NCBI RefSeq assembly: GCF_918741275.1
Contig: NZ_CAKKNA010000004.1
Coordinates: 186,001 to 250,000 of the forward strand
Origin: Bacillus sp. CECT 9360
GTDB lineage: Bacteria; Bacillota; Bacilli; Bacillales; DSM-1321
Direction of reading: 5' to 3'
Length of the DNA: 64,000 nucleotides
Made by a program: the position numbers and the translations under genes. The notes beneath the pieces are model-generated. The model saw only the letters and a program-made list of their open reading frames with translations. It made no database searches and had not been told where the DNA came from. Shown piece by piece: positions 11,225 through 20,714 of the stretch. How positions within the stretch are numbered: position 1 is the first letter of the stretch; each line of letters opens with the position of its first letter.

Positions 11225-12187
11225 ATGGAGAGAAGCTTATCTATGGAGCTGGTGCGCGTAACGGAAGGGGCCGCATTAGCCTCCGCACGCTGGATGGGAA
11301 GAGGAAAGAAGGATGAAGCGGACGATGCTGCGACATCGGCTATGCGGGATGTGTTTGATACCGTTCCGATGAAAGGCACAGTTGTCATCGGAGAAGGCGA
11401 GATGGACGAAGCGCCGATGCTGTACATTGGCGAAAAACTTGGTACAGGCTTTGGCCCTCGTGTGGATGTAGCCGTTGACCCTTTGGAAGGGACGAACATT
11501 GTTGCTTCGGGAGGATGGAATGCTTTAGCAGTACTTGCGATCGCTGATAATGGCAACCTTCTTCATGCTCCGGATATGTACATGGATAAGATTGCGGTTG
11601 GCCCTGAGTCAGTGGGTCAAATTGATATTAACGCTTCCGTTTTGGACAACCTGAAAGCAGTCGCTAAGGCAAAGAATAAAGATATCCAGGATGTTGTAGC
11701 GACCGTGTTGCACCGAGAACGCCACGCACAGATTATCCATGAACTTCGTGAAGCAGGAGCACGGATTAAATTGATTAATGACGGGGATGTGGCCGGGGCA
11801 ATCAACACGGCCTTCGACCAAACCGGCGTGGATATTTTATTCGGCACCGGCGGAGCGCCTGAAGGGGTAATCGCCGCTGTAGCGCTAAAATGTCTGGGCG
11901 GGGAGATTCAGGGTAAACTTCTGCCGCAAAATGACCAGGAAACCGAGCGCTGTAATAAAATGGGCATTGATTTGAACAGCATACTAAGAATGGAAGACCT
12001 TGTTCGTGGAGATGATGCCATTTTTGCCGCGACCGGAGTAACAGACGGAGAATTATTAAAGGGAGTCCAGTTTAAAGAGAATTATGGGCTAACGCATTCC
12101 CTTGTTATGCGAGCAAAGTCTGGCACCGTCCGCTTCATTGAAGGCCGCCACAGCTTGAAGAAAAAGCCAAACCTGGTTATGAAATAA
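11225..12187 (+). CDS. glpX: Class II fructose-1,6-bisphosphatase
   Basis: GlpX hydrolyses fructose 1,6-bisphosphate to fructose 6-phosphate in gluconeogenesis using a divalent metal. Metal and phosphate residues are visible in [40 protein letters not shown] and [13 protein letters not shown]. The ATG at 11225 is chosen over an in-frame ATG at 11162 because GAGGGGGAAG lies about 6 bases upstream and the family start [18 protein letters not shown] follows; this gives 320 residues, the usual size. A terminator follows at 12207. Confidence 0.96.
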   Translation: MERSLSMELVRVTEGAALASARWMGRGKKDEADDAATSAMRDVFDTVPMKGTVVIGEGEMDEAPMLYIGEKLGTGFGPRVDVAVDPLEGTNIVASGGWNALAVLAIADNGNLLHAPDMYMDKIAVGPESVGQIDINASVLDNLKAVAKAKNKDIQDVVATVLHRERHAQIIHELREAGARIKLINDGDVAGAINTAFDQTGVDILFGTGGAPEGVIAAVALKCLGGEIQGKLLPQNDQETERCNKMGIDLNSILRMEDLVRGDDAIFAATGVTDGELLKGVQFKENYGLTHSLVMRAKSGTVRFIEGRHSLKKKPNLVMK

Positions 12188-12206
12188 TCCCAGAACTCGC
12201 AAAAAG

Positions 12207-12240
12207 CGGGCGATTACTTCGCTCGTTTTCTTTATCTTTT
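12207..12240 (+). terminator. Intrinsic terminator of glpX
   Basis: CGGGCGA (12207-12213) pairs with TCGCTCG (12219-12225) around TTACT and is followed by TTTTCTTT. Confidence 0.75.
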
Positions 12241-12418
12241 AAATTTATGGTTGAATATTTACGACAAAGAAAGTAAAATTAAGCTTGTTTTAAGAATATA
12301 AAGAGAGATCATTCTGCAATTACTACTCCAAATCTTCACGGAAGCCTTCAACTATTTCTTCTTTACCCTAAGAATGTATCATCCCTATCTGTTCAATTAA
12401 ATAAAGAGTGGTGTCATA

Positions 12419-13708
12419 ATGAATTTAACTATTACCAATCTAGAAAACATGAAATTGAAGGATCTATATGAGCACGCGCGCGAATATAAAGTATCCTATT
12501 ACAGCAAACTCTCCAAAAAGGAACTTATTTTTGCGATTTTAAAAGCGCAGGCAGAACAAGACGGACTGCTCTTTATGGAGGGAGTGCTGGAAATCATTCC
12601 ATCCGAAGGCTTCGGGTTCCTGCGTCCGATTAACTATTCTCCAAGCTCCGAGGATATTTACATCTCAGCTTCACAAATCCGCAGATTCGATCTCCGAAAC
12701 GGCGACAAGGTCTCAGGCAAAGTAAGACCGCCTAAAGAAAACGAACGATATTACGGATTGCTGCATGTGGAAGCCGTGAATGGGGATAACCCTGAATCAG
12801 CGAAGGAGCGGGTTCACTTTCCAGGCTTAACTGCTTTATATCCTGTCAGGCAGATAAAATTGGAAACTGAGCCGAAAAATCTATCTACCCGGATTATGGA
12901 TGTCTTAGCCCCTGTCGGCTTTGGACAGCGCGGCTTGGTCGTTGCCCCGCCAAAAGCAGGGAAAACGATGCTAATCAAGGAGATTGCCAACTCGATTACA
13001 ACGAACCATCCCGAAGCAGAGCTTATCGTTCTGTTGATCGATGAACGTCCGGAAGAAGTAACGGATATCGAACGATCCGTTGCCGGTGATGTGGTCAGCT
13101 CCACGTTTGATGAAGTACCGGAAAATCATATTAAAGTGGCCGAGCTAGTGCTAGAGAGAGCGATGCGCCTCGTTGAGCATAAACGGGATGTCATTATCCT
13201 GATGGATAGCATCACCCGTCTGGCCCGGGCTTACAACCTCGTGATTCCGCCAAGTGGAAGAACGCTTTCCGGTGGAATTGACCCAGCCGCGTTCCACAGG
13301 CCGAAACGGTTCTTTGGGGCAGCGAGGAATATTGAAGAAGGTGGGAGCTTGACAATTCTTGCTACTGCGCTTGTCGATACTGGTTCTCGTATGGACGATG
13401 TCATTTACGAGGAATTTAAAGGGACAGGCAACATGGAGCTTCACCTTGATCGCTCATTGGCCGAGCGGCGCATTTTCCCTGCCATCGATATTAGACGTTC
13501 AGGTACCCGTAAAGAAGAACTGCTTATTCCTAAAGACCATCTTGATAAGCTCTGGGCAATCCGTAAAACGATGTCGGATACCCCTGACTTTGTGGAGAAA
13601 TTCCTTCGCCGGTTAAAGCAAACCAAGGGAAATGAAGAGTTTTTCGCGAAGCTGGAAGAGGAAATGAAAAAGGGAGCAACTTCTGTAAAACGCTCTAACA
13701 ATATCTAA
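12419..13708 (+). CDS. rho: Transcription termination factor Rho
   Basis: This hexameric RNA helicase ends transcription at Rho-dependent sites. The 429-residue protein has the Rho_N helical domain (residues 5-45, [16 protein letters not shown]), a cold-shock-like RNA-binding domain (about 50-120, GFGFLRP and [12 protein letters not shown]), and a RecA-like motor. The motor has Walker [10 protein letters not shown] near residue 180, Walker [15 protein letters not shown] near 260, and Q/R-loop segments including [29 protein letters not shown] lies upstream of the ATG, a weak ribosome binding site. The rpmE promoter starts only a few bases after the stop. Confidence 0.98.
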   Translation: MNLTITNLENMKLKDLYEHAREYKVSYYSKLSKKELIFAILKAQAEQDGLLFMEGVLEIIPSEGFGFLRPINYSPSSEDIYISASQIRRFDLRNGDKVSGKVRPPKENERYYGLLHVEAVNGDNPESAKERVHFPGLTALYPVRQIKLETEPKNLSTRIMDVLAPVGFGQRGLVVAPPKAGKTMLIKEIANSITTNHPEAELIVLLIDERPEEVTDIERSVAGDVVSSTFDEVPENHIKVAELVLERAMRLVEHKRDVIILMDSITRLARAYNLVIPPSGRTLSGGIDPAAFHRPKRFFGAARNIEEGGSLTILATALVDTGSRMDDVIYEEFKGTGNMELHLDRSLAERRIFPAIDIRRSGTRKEELLIPKDHLDKLWAIRKTMSDTPDFVEKFLRRLKQTKGNEEFFAKLEEEMKKGATSVKRSNNI

Positions 13709-13715
13709 CATGCAG

Positions 13716-13744
13716 TTGCAAAACCGTTCATTACTTGCTATAAT
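13716..13744 (+). promoter_or_regulatory. Sigma-A promoter of rpmE
   Basis: TTGCAA (13716-13721), a 17-bp spacer and TATAAT (13739-13744) stand 100 bases before rpmE and just after the rho stop. Confidence 0.75.
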
Positions 13745-13843
13745 AAAGTCAATGTGTGTTTACAATATATGTGAGAGATTGTTTCTCACCTTGAAGTATA
13801 TAACTCTGTTTCGAATGATTCAGGGCAGAAGGAGCTGAAAAGA

Positions 13844-14044
13844 ATGAAAGCTGGAATTCATCCGGAATACAAAAAGATAACTGTTACATGTTCTTGTGGT
13901 AACGTTTTTGAAACTGGTTCTGTAAAAAATGAAGTGCGCGTTGAGACTTGCTCTGAATGCCACCCATTCTATACTGGCCGTCAAAAATTCGCTGAAGCAG
14001 GCGGACGTGTTGATCGATTCAATAAAAAATACGGCATGAAGTAA
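13844..14044 (+). CDS. rpmE: 50S ribosomal protein L31, zinc-binding type
   Basis: This 66-residue ribosomal protein carries four zinc-ligand cysteines: C16 and C18 in VTCSCGN and the pair in [10 protein letters not shown]. It is therefore the C+ form; B. subtilis also has a zinc-free paralogue (RpmE2/YtiA), not present in this window. Zinc-type L31 can be displaced under zinc starvation. GAAGGAG lies 8 bases before the ATG. It has its own promoter and is followed by two terminators. Confidence 0.98.
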   Translation: MKAGIHPEYKKITVTCSCGNVFETGSVKNEVRVETCSECHPFYTGRQKFAEAGGRVDRFNKKYGMK

Positions 14045-14051
14045 GTTGATG

Positions 14052-14078
14052 AAACTTCCATCTATGGATGGGAGTTTT
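14052..14078 (+). terminator. Terminator of rpmE
   Basis: AAACTTCCATC pairs with GATGGGAGTTT (one wobble pair) around TATG, then TTTT. Confidence 0.85.
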
Positions 14079-14098
14079 ATTACTGCTCTAGAACTTAG

Positions 14099-14134
14099 AA
14101 ACAGGCAAGTACTTTTTTCTTGCCTGTTTTTTTT
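14099..14134 (+). terminator. Second terminator after rpmE
   Basis: AAACAGGCAAG pairs with CTTGCCTGTTT and is followed by a run of T. It is a tandem backup to the hairpin at 14052. Confidence 0.85.
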
Positions 14135-14287
14135 AATGAAAGATAACGCTGTTTTTACATAAATGACACGCGGTTTATGTGATTTGCTTCTCTGTTGTTG
14201 GGGGAATTGAAAAGTCCTGGTATAATTTTTGCTATAGGCGATCCTTTGAAATGGAAGGATCGAATGTCGAAGGGAGAGGCAGTTTCA

Positions 14288-14908
14288 ATGTACGAAATGA
14301 AACAATCAGGCTGGATAGAACTTATTTGTGGCAGCATGTTTTCCGGGAAGTCCGAGGAATTGATTAAAAGGGTGAACCGTGCTCAATTTGCCAAGCAGAA
14401 TATAGCTATTTTTAAGCCTGCTTTAGATAACCGCTACGCGGAAGAGGCTGTTGTATCACATAATGGCACGTCGGTCATCGCAAAACCGATATCGCATTCT
14501 ACGGAGATTTTTAAAAACCTTGATGACAAGTTAGATATCATTGCGATCGATGAAGTACAATTCTTCGATGAGGAAATTGTAGAAGTTGCCCAGCATCTTG
14601 CGGACAGTGGTTATCGTGTCATCCTGGCTGGCCTTGACCAAGACTTCCGTGGTGAACCATTTGGCCCCGTACCTTTTCTGATGTCATTGGCTGAATCCGT
14701 CACAAAGCTGCAAGCTGTTTGTGCCGTTTGCGGCTCGGCGGCAAGCAGAACACAAAGGTTAATCAACGGAGCCCCGGCATCATTCCATGACCCTGTCATA
14801 CTCGTGGGGGCTTCAGAATCTTATGAGGCCCGCTGTCGGCACCATCATGAGGTTCCGGGAAAAAAAGAAGTCATTAAAGAAAAAGGTATAAAATTATCTG
14901 AAATATAA
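14288..14908 (+). CDS. tdk: Thymidine kinase
   Basis: This enzyme phosphorylates thymidine to dTMP for salvage. The 206-residue type II enzyme has the P-loop GSMFSGKS at residues 15-22, the Walker B/catalytic segment [13 protein letters not shown], and zinc-ribbon cysteines in [11 protein letters not shown] and CRHHHEVP. The ATG at 14288 gives [15 protein letters not shown], matching relatives, with AGGGAGAGG about 8 bases upstream. Longer in-frame starts (14195) lack support. It ends with a terminator that runs straight into repeat array B. Confidence 0.96.
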   Translation: MYEMKQSGWIELICGSMFSGKSEELIKRVNRAQFAKQNIAIFKPALDNRYAEEAVVSHNGTSVIAKPISHSTEIFKNLDDKLDIIAIDEVQFFDEEIVEVAQHLADSGYRVILAGLDQDFRGEPFGPVPFLMSLAESVTKLQAVCAVCGSAASRTQRLINGAPASFHDPVILVGASESYEARCRHHHEVPGKKEVIKEKGIKLSEI

Positions 14909-14917
14909 TTTATTTCG

Positions 14918-14949
14918 CTGCTGAAGACTTTGTCTTGAGCAGTTTTTTG
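14918..14949 (+). terminator. Terminator of tdk
   Basis: CTGCT.AAGAC pairs with GTCTT.AGCAG around TTT and is followed by TTTTTT. Confidence 0.85.
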
Positions 14950-14950
14950 T

Positions 14951-15180
14951 TTTATCATCGAAATTGAAGATTTATCTCCGAAATATAGGATATATCATCG
15001 AAACTCAGGATATATCACCGAAATACAGAATATATCATCGAAACTCAGGATATATCACCGAAATCTGATATATCATCGAAATACAGAATATATCACCGAA
15101 ATCTGATAAATCATCGAAATTCAGAATATACCACCGAAATCTGATAAATCATCGAAATACAGAATATACCACAAAAATTA
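14951..15180. repeat. Repeat array B: 18 to 20-bp units, about 12 copies
   Basis: Twelve units with the core TATCAYCGAAAT. Most alternate between a 20-base form ending in ACAGAA or TCAGGA (TATCATCGAAA type) and an 18-base form ending in CTGA (TATCACCGAAA type). The last unit is degenerate (CACAAAAATTAC). The array fills the space between the tdk terminator and the promoter region of the next gene. The core differs from the other three arrays in this window, but unit length and position after a terminator are the same. Confidence 0.92.
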
Positions 15181-15256
15181 CTTCTGCTTCTGCCGCTGAC
15201 ATTCTTGAAAGATTCCATTTGAATAGGGAAAGCTAATGTCAGGAGGTGTGATTAGT

Positions 15257-15709
15257 ATGAAAAAAGGATTTATATTTTTCGTAACGGTCTTATTAGCGAT
15301 CATGACAGGATGCGGCGTAAACGAAGACAGGGATTCCACATATGAAGGTGAATCAAGAGACGGGACAACGCTCATTTCCAACAAGCCGGGCAAATCAGTA
15401 AATAATAGGGGTGATGCGGCTGAACAGCCTTCTGATCAGCTGTTAAACTCTCCCGGAAGCAATTCCAATATTACGCCTACTACCGGATCCGAAGTGAAAA
15501 AAGCTAGAGCTGTAGTTGAAGAAAATACAGATTTTGAAGCAGGGGCTGTCTGGCTAAAGGGCAAAACATTGAGTGTCACGATTCATGAACGGGCAGAATT
15601 TCACTCGAATGAAGAAAGAAACCGGGAAAAGGAACGGGTGAGGGAGCTTCTAAAACAAGCGCTTCCTAGGTACAATATTGAAGTGAACATGAAAACGGAT
15701 AAGGATTGA
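15257..15709 (+). CDS. Small predicted lipoprotein upstream of prfA
   Basis: This 150-residue protein starts at the ATG 8 bases after a near-perfect AGGAGGTG (15241-15248). The N-terminus MKKGFIFFVTVLLAIMTGC is a lipoprotein signal with lipobox MTGC, so the mature part is probably anchored on the outer face of the membrane. Residues 20-85 are low-complexity and polar (Ser, Asn, Pro, Gly). The C-terminal 60 residues (VWLKGKTLSVTIHERAEFHS, charged helix, ALPRYNIEVNMKTD) look like a small alpha/beta domain, perhaps YhcN/YlaJ-like as in spore lipoproteins. That similarity is an impression, not a match. Function unknown. Confidence 0.75.
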   Translation: MKKGFIFFVTVLLAIMTGCGVNEDRDSTYEGESRDGTTLISNKPGKSVNNRGDAAEQPSDQLLNSPGSNSNITPTTGSEVKKARAVVEENTDFEAGAVWLKGKTLSVTIHERAEFHSNEERNREKERVRELLKQALPRYNIEVNMKTDKD

Positions 15710-15810
15710 TACTTGAATCTCTTTGACGTTCATTATTCACCTATACTATAATGAACATGCTATAGATAACTATATTCGTTTTTGCGTAATGAATGTATGA
15801 GGTGAATAAT

Positions 15811-16881
15811 GTGTTAGATCGACTGCAGGCTGTTGAAGATAGATATGAAAGATTGAACGAATTATTAAGCGACCCGGAAATCATTAACGACTCCAAAAAG
15901 CTGAGAGAGTACTCCAAGGAGCAATCGGATATCCAGGAAACGGCTCAAACGTATAAGGAATATAAGGAAGTGCGTGAGCAGCACCAAGACGCTAAAGCCA
16001 TGCTTGAAGAGAAGCTCGATGCGGACATGCGCGAGATGGTCAAGGAAGAATTGAATGAGCTTGAGGGAAATATGCATTCGCTGGAAGAAAAGCTGAAGGT
16101 TCTCCTCATTCCCAAAGACCCGAATGATGATAAAAACGTAATCATGGAGGTTCGCGGAGCGGCCGGGGGCGACGAGGCTGCACTTTTTGCAGGAAGTCTG
16201 TATCGTATGTACAGTCGTTATGCAGAAACTCAAGGGTGGAAAATCGATGTCATGGATTCAAACCCAACGGGACTGGGCGGCTTTAAAGAAATTATTTTCA
16301 TGATCAACGGCAAGGGTGCCTACTCCAAATTAAAGTTCGAAAATGGCGCACACCGCGTTCAGCGTGTACCGGAAACTGAGTCCGGCGGCCGGATCCATAC
16401 TTCCACGGCAACAGTCGCTGTGCTTCCGGAAGCGGAAGAAGTAGAAGTAGAAATCCATGAAAAAGATATCCGCGTTGATACCTTTGCTTCCAGTGGACCG
16501 GGCGGGCAAAGTGTAAATACAACCATGTCTGCTGTCCGCCTGACACATCTACCGACCGGAACGGTTGTATCGATTCAGGATGAAAAATCACAGATCAAAA
16601 ACAAAGAAAAAGCAATGAAGATTCTGCGTGCCCGTGTTTATGATAAATTCCAGCAGGAAGCCCAGGCTGAATATGACCAGACCAGAAAGCTTGCTGTCGG
16701 GACAGGGGATCGCTCAGAACGGATTCGAACGTATAACTTCCCGCAGAACCGTGTGACTGACCACCGCATTGGGCTGACGATCCAGAAGCTGGATCAAATT
16801 ATCGAAGGAAAGCTGGATGAAATTATTGATAATCTTATCTTAGAGGATCAATCCTCCAGGCTTCAAAACGCGGATGACTAA
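15811..16881 (+). CDS. prfA: Peptide chain release factor 1
   Basis: RF1 ends translation at UAA and UAG codons. The 356-residue protein has the GGQ catalytic motif at residues 231-233 ([20 protein letters not shown]) and the codon-recognition domain around [25 protein letters not shown]. The GTG at 15811 ([21 protein letters not shown]) is chosen because GAGGTGA lies 8 bases upstream; the ATG at 15793 overlaps that site. The 3' end overlaps prmC by 8 bases (ATGACTAA), so the methylase acting on its GGQ glutamine is translationally coupled. Confidence 0.97.
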   Translation: MLDRLQAVEDRYERLNELLSDPEIINDSKKLREYSKEQSDIQETAQTYKEYKEVREQHQDAKAMLEEKLDADMREMVKEELNELEGNMHSLEEKLKVLLIPKDPNDDKNVIMEVRGAAGGDEAALFAGSLYRMYSRYAETQGWKIDVMDSNPTGLGGFKEIIFMINGKGAYSKLKFENGAHRVQRVPETESGGRIHTSTATVAVLPEAEEVEVEIHEKDIRVDTFASSGPGGQSVNTTMSAVRLTHLPTGTVVSIQDEKSQIKNKEKAMKILRARVYDKFQQEAQAEYDQTRKLAVGTGDRSERIRTYNFPQNRVTDHRIGLTIQKLDQIIEGKLDEIIDNLILEDQSSRLQNADD

Positions 16882-17728
16882 AGTATATGAAGCCCTAAAG
16901 TGGGCTTCTTCTTTTTTAATAGCCAACGACAGAGATGAGAATGCAGGGGAGATTCTGTTAAAGCATCTGATGAATATGAGCCGGTCGCAGCTGTTGGCTA
17001 ATTTTCAAACAACCCTCCCCGAACGGATTGCGGAAGAATTCAAAAGAGCCGTTGAGCTTCATGTCTCTGGAACCCCTGTTCAGTATATTATCGGAGCAGA
17101 GGAATTTTACGGGCGTACGTTTGCGGTCAATAAAGAAGTGCTCATTCCCCGACCGGAAACAGAAGAATTAATTGAGCACACGCTCAGGAAGATTTCAAAA
17201 CGATTCCGCGAAAAATCGGGGTTAGCATTGATTGATATAGGAACGGGAAGCGGAGCAATTGCGATTACGATGAAGCTTGAAGTACCAGATTTGACTGTCA
17301 TTGCAACGGATATTGCGGAGTGCTCTCTCAACGTTGCCCGAGACAATGCAAAAGTACTCGAAGCAGACGTTACTTTCATGCAGGCAGACTTGCTGCAGCC
17401 TTTTTTAGAAAGGGGAGAAAAGTTTGATATCATTTTATCTAATCCTCCCTATATCCCGCTTTCTGATCAGGAAACGATGTCAGTTGTTGTTACCGGGCAT
17501 GAACCGCACCGGGCTTTATTTGCCGGGACGGACGGGCTTGATTTTTACCGCCGTTTCATGAATGAACTGCCCCAGGTTATCAATCGGCCTGGATTGGTGG
17601 GCTTTGAGATAGGAGCAGGGCAGGGAAAAGCTGTGGCCGACATGCTGCAACAGACTTTTCCAAATGCTGCTGTATCGATAGAGTTGGATATCAACGGCAA
17701 AGACCGGATGGTTTTTGCGGAATTATGA
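16874..17728 (+). CDS. prmC: Peptide chain release factor N5-glutamine methyltransferase
   Basis: PrmC methylates the glutamine of the GGQ motif in release factors. The 284-residue protein has an N-terminal helical recognition domain and a Rossmann SAM domain. In the latter, [16 protein letters not shown] is the SAM-binding motif I and [12 protein letters not shown] holds the catalytic [29 protein letters not shown] is also typical. It overlaps the end of prfA by 8 bases, matching the functional pair. Confidence 0.96.
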   Translation: MTKVYEALKWASSFLIANDRDENAGEILLKHLMNMSRSQLLANFQTTLPERIAEEFKRAVELHVSGTPVQYIIGAEEFYGRTFAVNKEVLIPRPETEELIEHTLRKISKRFREKSGLALIDIGTGSGAIAITMKLEVPDLTVIATDIAECSLNVARDNAKVLEADVTFMQADLLQPFLERGEKFDIILSNPPYIPLSDQETMSVVVTGHEPHRALFAGTDGLDFYRRFMNELPQVINRPGLVGFEIGAGQGKAVADMLQQTFPNAAVSIELDINGKDRMVFAEL

Positions 17729-17733
17729 TAATC

Positions 17734-17771
17734 AAAGGATTTGGCTTTTACGGGCCGAATCCTTTTTATTT
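17734..17771 (+). terminator. Terminator of prfA-prmC
   Basis: AAAGGATTTGGC pairs with GCCGAATCCTTT around a short loop and is followed by T-rich sequence. Confidence 0.75.
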
Positions 17772-17801
17772 TGTCCTTCTTCCAAAAAAATATTTTTACT
17801 A

Positions 17802-17831
17802 GTTTAAGATACAGGCAAACTGGCGAGACTG
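17802..17831 (+). promoter_or_regulatory. Sigma-F promoter of spoIIR
   Basis: GTTTA (17802-17806), a 15-bp spacer and GGCGAGACTG (17822-17831) match the forespore sigma-F pattern GyATA, N15, GgnrAnAnTw at nearly all positions. spoIIR is a sigma-F gene in B. subtilis. Confidence 0.65.
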
Positions 17832-17857
17832 TTCTTGTGAAGGGGAGGAGAAATGAT

Positions 17858-18607
17858 ATGAAATATAAAAAGCATTTATCCATTGCTTATCTACTAATCT
17901 TAACAATCGGTACGATTTTAAGTATATATATGCCTAAGGTTGAAAGTGCTACTAAGTCAGAAGAGACAGTGGTTATCCCTAAAGAAGCTATTCGACTTCG
18001 CATTCTCGCAAACAGTGATACTAAAGCCGATCAAGATGTCAAAAGACTGATTAGAGATGAAGTCAATCAAAATATCACTGGTTGGGTGGAAGAATTGACC
18101 TCATTAGAAGAAGCAAAAAGAGTCATCCAGTCACAATTGCCGGAAATCCAGAAAACGGCGGAACAAATTGTGGATAAACAGGGTTTGGATCAGAAGGTGA
18201 ACGTTCATTTTGGAAAAGCGAAATTTCCGACAAAGCTGTACGGGCAATTTCTTTATCCCGCAGGTGAATACGAGGCAATTGTCATCACTCTTGGAGAAGG
18301 GGAAGGAGCTAATTGGTGGTGTGTATTGTTCCCGCCACTCTGCTTTCTTGATTTCTCAAACGGAACGGCCGTAAGCCAAAGCCCTTATGAGGAGGAGAAT
18401 CCGAATGAAAAACAGTCAAATGGAGAAGAGAGAGAAACTGGTCAAACAGATGAAGCAAAGGGTAAGCCGGAGCAAAAAGTTACAGGAGAAAAGCGGGAAG
18501 AAACAGGCGATAACATTGAAAGTAATGAACAGATGTACGTAAGCCAAGATGAATCTCCTGTTGTAGTTAAGTCGTTCTTTGCTGAATTATTTGAAGATGT
18601 TTTTTAA
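17858..18607 (+). CDS. spoIIR: Stage II sporulation protein R
   Basis: SpoIIR is secreted from the forespore and activates SpoIIGA, which processes pro-sigma-E in the mother cell. The ATG follows GGGGAGGAG. The protein has an N-terminal signal/anchor segment (HLSIAYLLILTIGTILSIYMP). The conserved core follows: AIRLRILANSDTKADQDVKRL, FGKAKFPTKLYGQFLYPAGEYEAIVITLGEGEGANWWCVLFPPLCFLDF-type region, here split over residues 40-165. A charged low-complexity region (about residues 170-225, Glu/Lys/Gln) and a short VVVKSFFAELFEDVF end follow. At 249 residues it is slightly longer than the B. subtilis protein because of that linker. Confidence 0.96.
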   Translation: MKYKKHLSIAYLLILTIGTILSIYMPKVESATKSEETVVIPKEAIRLRILANSDTKADQDVKRLIRDEVNQNITGWVEELTSLEEAKRVIQSQLPEIQKTAEQIVDKQGLDQKVNVHFGKAKFPTKLYGQFLYPAGEYEAIVITLGEGEGANWWCVLFPPLCFLDFSNGTAVSQSPYEEENPNEKQSNGEERETGQTDEAKGKPEQKVTGEKREETGDNIESNEQMYVSQDESPVVVKSFFAELFEDVF

Positions 18608-18619
18608 TAGTCGGGTAAC

Positions 18620-18655
18620 AAAGCTGTCATCGGGATATGATGGCTTTTCCTTTTT
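18620..18655 (+). terminator. Terminator of spoIIR
   Basis: AAAGCTGTCAT pairs with ATGATGGCTTT (two wobble pairs), then TTCCTTTTT. Confidence 0.75.
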
Positions 18656-18722
18656 GAAATACTTTCTTACATAATACTGTTGATTTTTGGAACAATGCCC
18701 TTTAACATAGCGTTTTTAAAAA

Positions 18723-18742
18723 TTATCAACAACTTACCCACA
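18723..18742 (+). promoter_or_regulatory. Two DnaA-box-like sites upstream of ywlB
   Basis: TTATCAACA (18723-18731) and TTACCCACA (18734-18742) each differ by one base from the DnaA box TTATNCACA. They lie about 550 bp before the stronger cluster at 19296. Confidence 0.45.
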
Positions 18743-18837
18743 ATTACTTGCTCAGAAAAGAGTTCTAGTTATTTTGCTCGTTCATATACCTATTACTAGA
18801 GAAAATAGACGCATGAAAAATAGGGAGATGATAGGTT

Positions 18838-19281
18838 ATGATAACAAACTTTCAACAAGCGGAAGAAAAGGATATTCTTGAGCTGGAGCAATTTTTAACA
18901 AACGCAAATGTGAGTGCGGAAGGGATAAGGCCTCATTTTGACTATTATTTGCTGGCCCGCGATACGGCAGGGAAAATGATAGCAACAGTCGGACTCGAGC
19001 CTATGAAAAACATCGGACTGCTCAGGTCGTTTGTTTTTGATCCATCATTTTCGCACGAAAACATTCCGGCATTGCTGCAACAGATTTTGCTTATTGCGAA
19101 AAACCAGAATCTTCACAGCGTTTACTTGGCCACAAATAAACAAAGCTCACTATCTTTATTCGAAGCGCTCGGCTTTAGACAGATAGAACCGGAGGAGCTT
19201 CCGGCTGTTTTTTACGCTTCTGAGCATGGAAAACAGCTTGCGGGTATGGATAACTGCCGCTTCATGTATCGTCCCTTATAG
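18838..19281 (+). CDS. ywlB: GNAT family N-acetyltransferase, YwlB-like
   Basis: A 147-residue single-domain acetyltransferase of the GNAT fold. It shows the N-terminal helix pair, LLARDTAGKMIATVGLEPM (strands 2-3), the acetyl-CoA segment around LRSFVFDPSFSHENIPALLQQIL, and the late LATNKQSSLSLFEALGFRQIE motif. The glycine-rich Q/RxxGxG/A pyrophosphate loop is unusually poor. The ATG follows GGGAGATGA. The position between spoIIR and ywlC matches B. subtilis ywlB; the substrate is unknown. Confidence 0.8.
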   Translation: MITNFQQAEEKDILELEQFLTNANVSAEGIRPHFDYYLLARDTAGKMIATVGLEPMKNIGLLRSFVFDPSFSHENIPALLQQILLIAKNQNLHSVYLATNKQSSLSLFEALGFRQIEPEELPAVFYASEHGKQLAGMDNCRFMYRPL

Positions 19282-19295
19282 TTAAAACAATAAAC

Positions 19296-19349
19296 ATATC
19301 CACAAAGTTATCCACAATTATAATGAATTTATCCACAAATTGTGGATAA
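19296..19349. promoter_or_regulatory. DnaA-box cluster upstream of ywlC
   Basis: Four boxes lie within 54 bp: ATATCCACA (19296-19304, one mismatch), TTATCCACA (19308-19316), TTATCCACA (19329-19337) and TGTGGATAA in inverse orientation (19341-19349). Three are perfect consensus. The last two form a palindrome separated by 3 bases. From memory, the ywlC upstream region is one of the few DnaA-bound loci outside oriC in B. subtilis, which supports a real titration or regulatory site here. Confidence 0.85.
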
Positions 19350-19473
19350 AAACTTGTTTTCTCTATTTTCTTCTTTTATACTTTCAAAGTACCATTTAGC
19401 CCAAAATGATGTTTTTATGATTATATTAGGGTTCTGAATAACTAGAATGGGAAATTGAATTGAAGGTGTTAAC

Positions 19474-20520
19474 ATGAAAACGAAGTATTGGAAAGTGGAT
19501 AACTCTGTGGATGATTTAATCGATTATCCCCAAATCAGAAAATCTGCACAGTTATTAATAGAAAATGAAGTAGTCGCATTTCCAACAGAAACGGTATATG
19601 GACTTGGCGCCAACGCAAAAAGCGATGAAGCGGTGAATAAAATTTTCATTGCAAAGGGACGTCCGACTGATAATCCGTTAATTGTCCACATAGCATCCCG
19701 CGAGCAGCTTGATGGGATGGTAATGGAAATTCCCGAGGCGGCCGAAAGATTAATGGACGCATTTTGGCCAGGCCCGCTTACCCTGATTTTTAAGGAAAAG
19801 CCAGGTCAATTATCACAGCTTGTGACAGCCGGTCTCAATACAGTTGCGGTCAGAATGCCGGATCATCCGATTGCCCTCGCCCTTATTGAGCAAAGCGGCC
19901 TGCCTATCGCGGCCCCTAGTGCCAACACATCCGGAAAACCAAGCCCGACAACCGCCGAGCATGTGAAGGATGATTTATCAGGAAAAATCGCTGCGATCGT
20001 GGATGGAGGAGCAACGGGAGTAGGAGTGGAATCGACCGTGCTTGATTGTACAGAGAACACCCCGGTAATCCTTCGTCCCGGCGGTTTGCCTCGGGAAGAA
20101 ATTGAAGCGGTTATTGGCAAAGTCAAGGTGGATGCTGCCATGAAAAATAAGACAGCAGTCCCGAAATCTCCCGGCATGAAATATACCCATTATGCACCAA
20201 AGGCCACATTTATCCTGGTGGATGGGGACCTGCCCTTTCTGCAAGGTTTGATTGATGAAAAGAAATCACAGAGCTTAAACGTAGGGGTGTTTGCGGCAAA
20301 AGAGCATGAAGCGGAGCTCAAAGCGGATTATATTTTAGCACCCGGTACTTCTAATGATTTACACAGCGTTGCTGCAGGTTTATATGACACTTTACGCAAA
20401 TTCGATGAACTCGGGGTAGATATCATTTTTGGCGAGGTTTTTCCGGAAACCGGCATCGGTGAAGCAATCATGAACAGGCTGCTAAAGGCGGCCGGACAAC
20501 AATTGATTAAGCAAGTTTAA
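19474..20520 (+). CDS. ywlC: Threonylcarbamoyl-AMP synthase (Sua5 type)
   Basis: This enzyme makes threonylcarbamoyl-AMP from threonine, bicarbonate and ATP for the tRNA t6A modification at position 37. The 348 residues comprise the YrdC domain (about 20-215: VAFPTETVYGLGANA, FIAKGRPTDNPLIVHI, PGPLTLIFK, APSANTSGKPSPTTAEHV) and the C-terminal Sua5 domain (about 235-348, from SPGMKYTHYAPKA). This separates Sua5 from the short TsaC. The ATG follows GAAGGTG. The DnaA-box cluster directly upstream suggests that transcription may respond to DnaA. Confidence 0.96.
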   Translation: MKTKYWKVDNSVDDLIDYPQIRKSAQLLIENEVVAFPTETVYGLGANAKSDEAVNKIFIAKGRPTDNPLIVHIASREQLDGMVMEIPEAAERLMDAFWPGPLTLIFKEKPGQLSQLVTAGLNTVAVRMPDHPIALALIEQSGLPIAAPSANTSGKPSPTTAEHVKDDLSGKIAAIVDGGATGVGVESTVLDCTENTPVILRPGGLPREEIEAVIGKVKVDAAMKNKTAVPKSPGMKYTHYAPKATFILVDGDLPFLQGLIDEKKSQSLNVGVFAAKEHEAELKADYILAPGTSNDLHSVAAGLYDTLRKFDELGVDIIFGEVFPETGIGEAIMNRLLKAAGQQLIKQV

Positions 20521-20548
20521 AGGGCGACGGTAAGTCGCCTTTCTTTTA
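20521..20548 (+). terminator. Terminator of ywlC
   Basis: AGGGCGAC pairs with GTCGCCTT around GGTAA, immediately after the stop, and is followed by TTCTTTT. Confidence 0.85.
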
Positions 20549-20636
20549 CGGTTAGAAAAGTTTAATCATCCGGCTCTGCTTGAATCGTCCTGCATGAAGA
20601 CTGAAGAAATTTAATCGATGGCCATTATTTTGTTTT

Positions 20637-20702
20637 AGGCTGTGTTAAATTTTAATGCTGATAATTTAACAAAAATAGGGGAAACCGTTGTAGTCGGTTT
20701 TC
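20637..20702. other. IS-end-like sequence and small hairpin
   Basis: AGGCTGTGTTAAATT (20638-20652) differs by one base from the inverted-repeat end GGCTCTGTTAAA of the element at 27944, and an inverse GATAATTTAAC follows at once. A GAAACCG/CGGTTTTC hairpin lies at about 20681-20702. No transposase is attached, so this is probably a relic. Confidence 0.4.
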
Positions 20703-20714
20703 TAATAATCACAG

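Noticed and set aside
10981..11556. 191-codon minus-strand reading over murAB/glpX
   Set aside because: It overlaps two conserved genes on the opposite strand and has no family resemblance.
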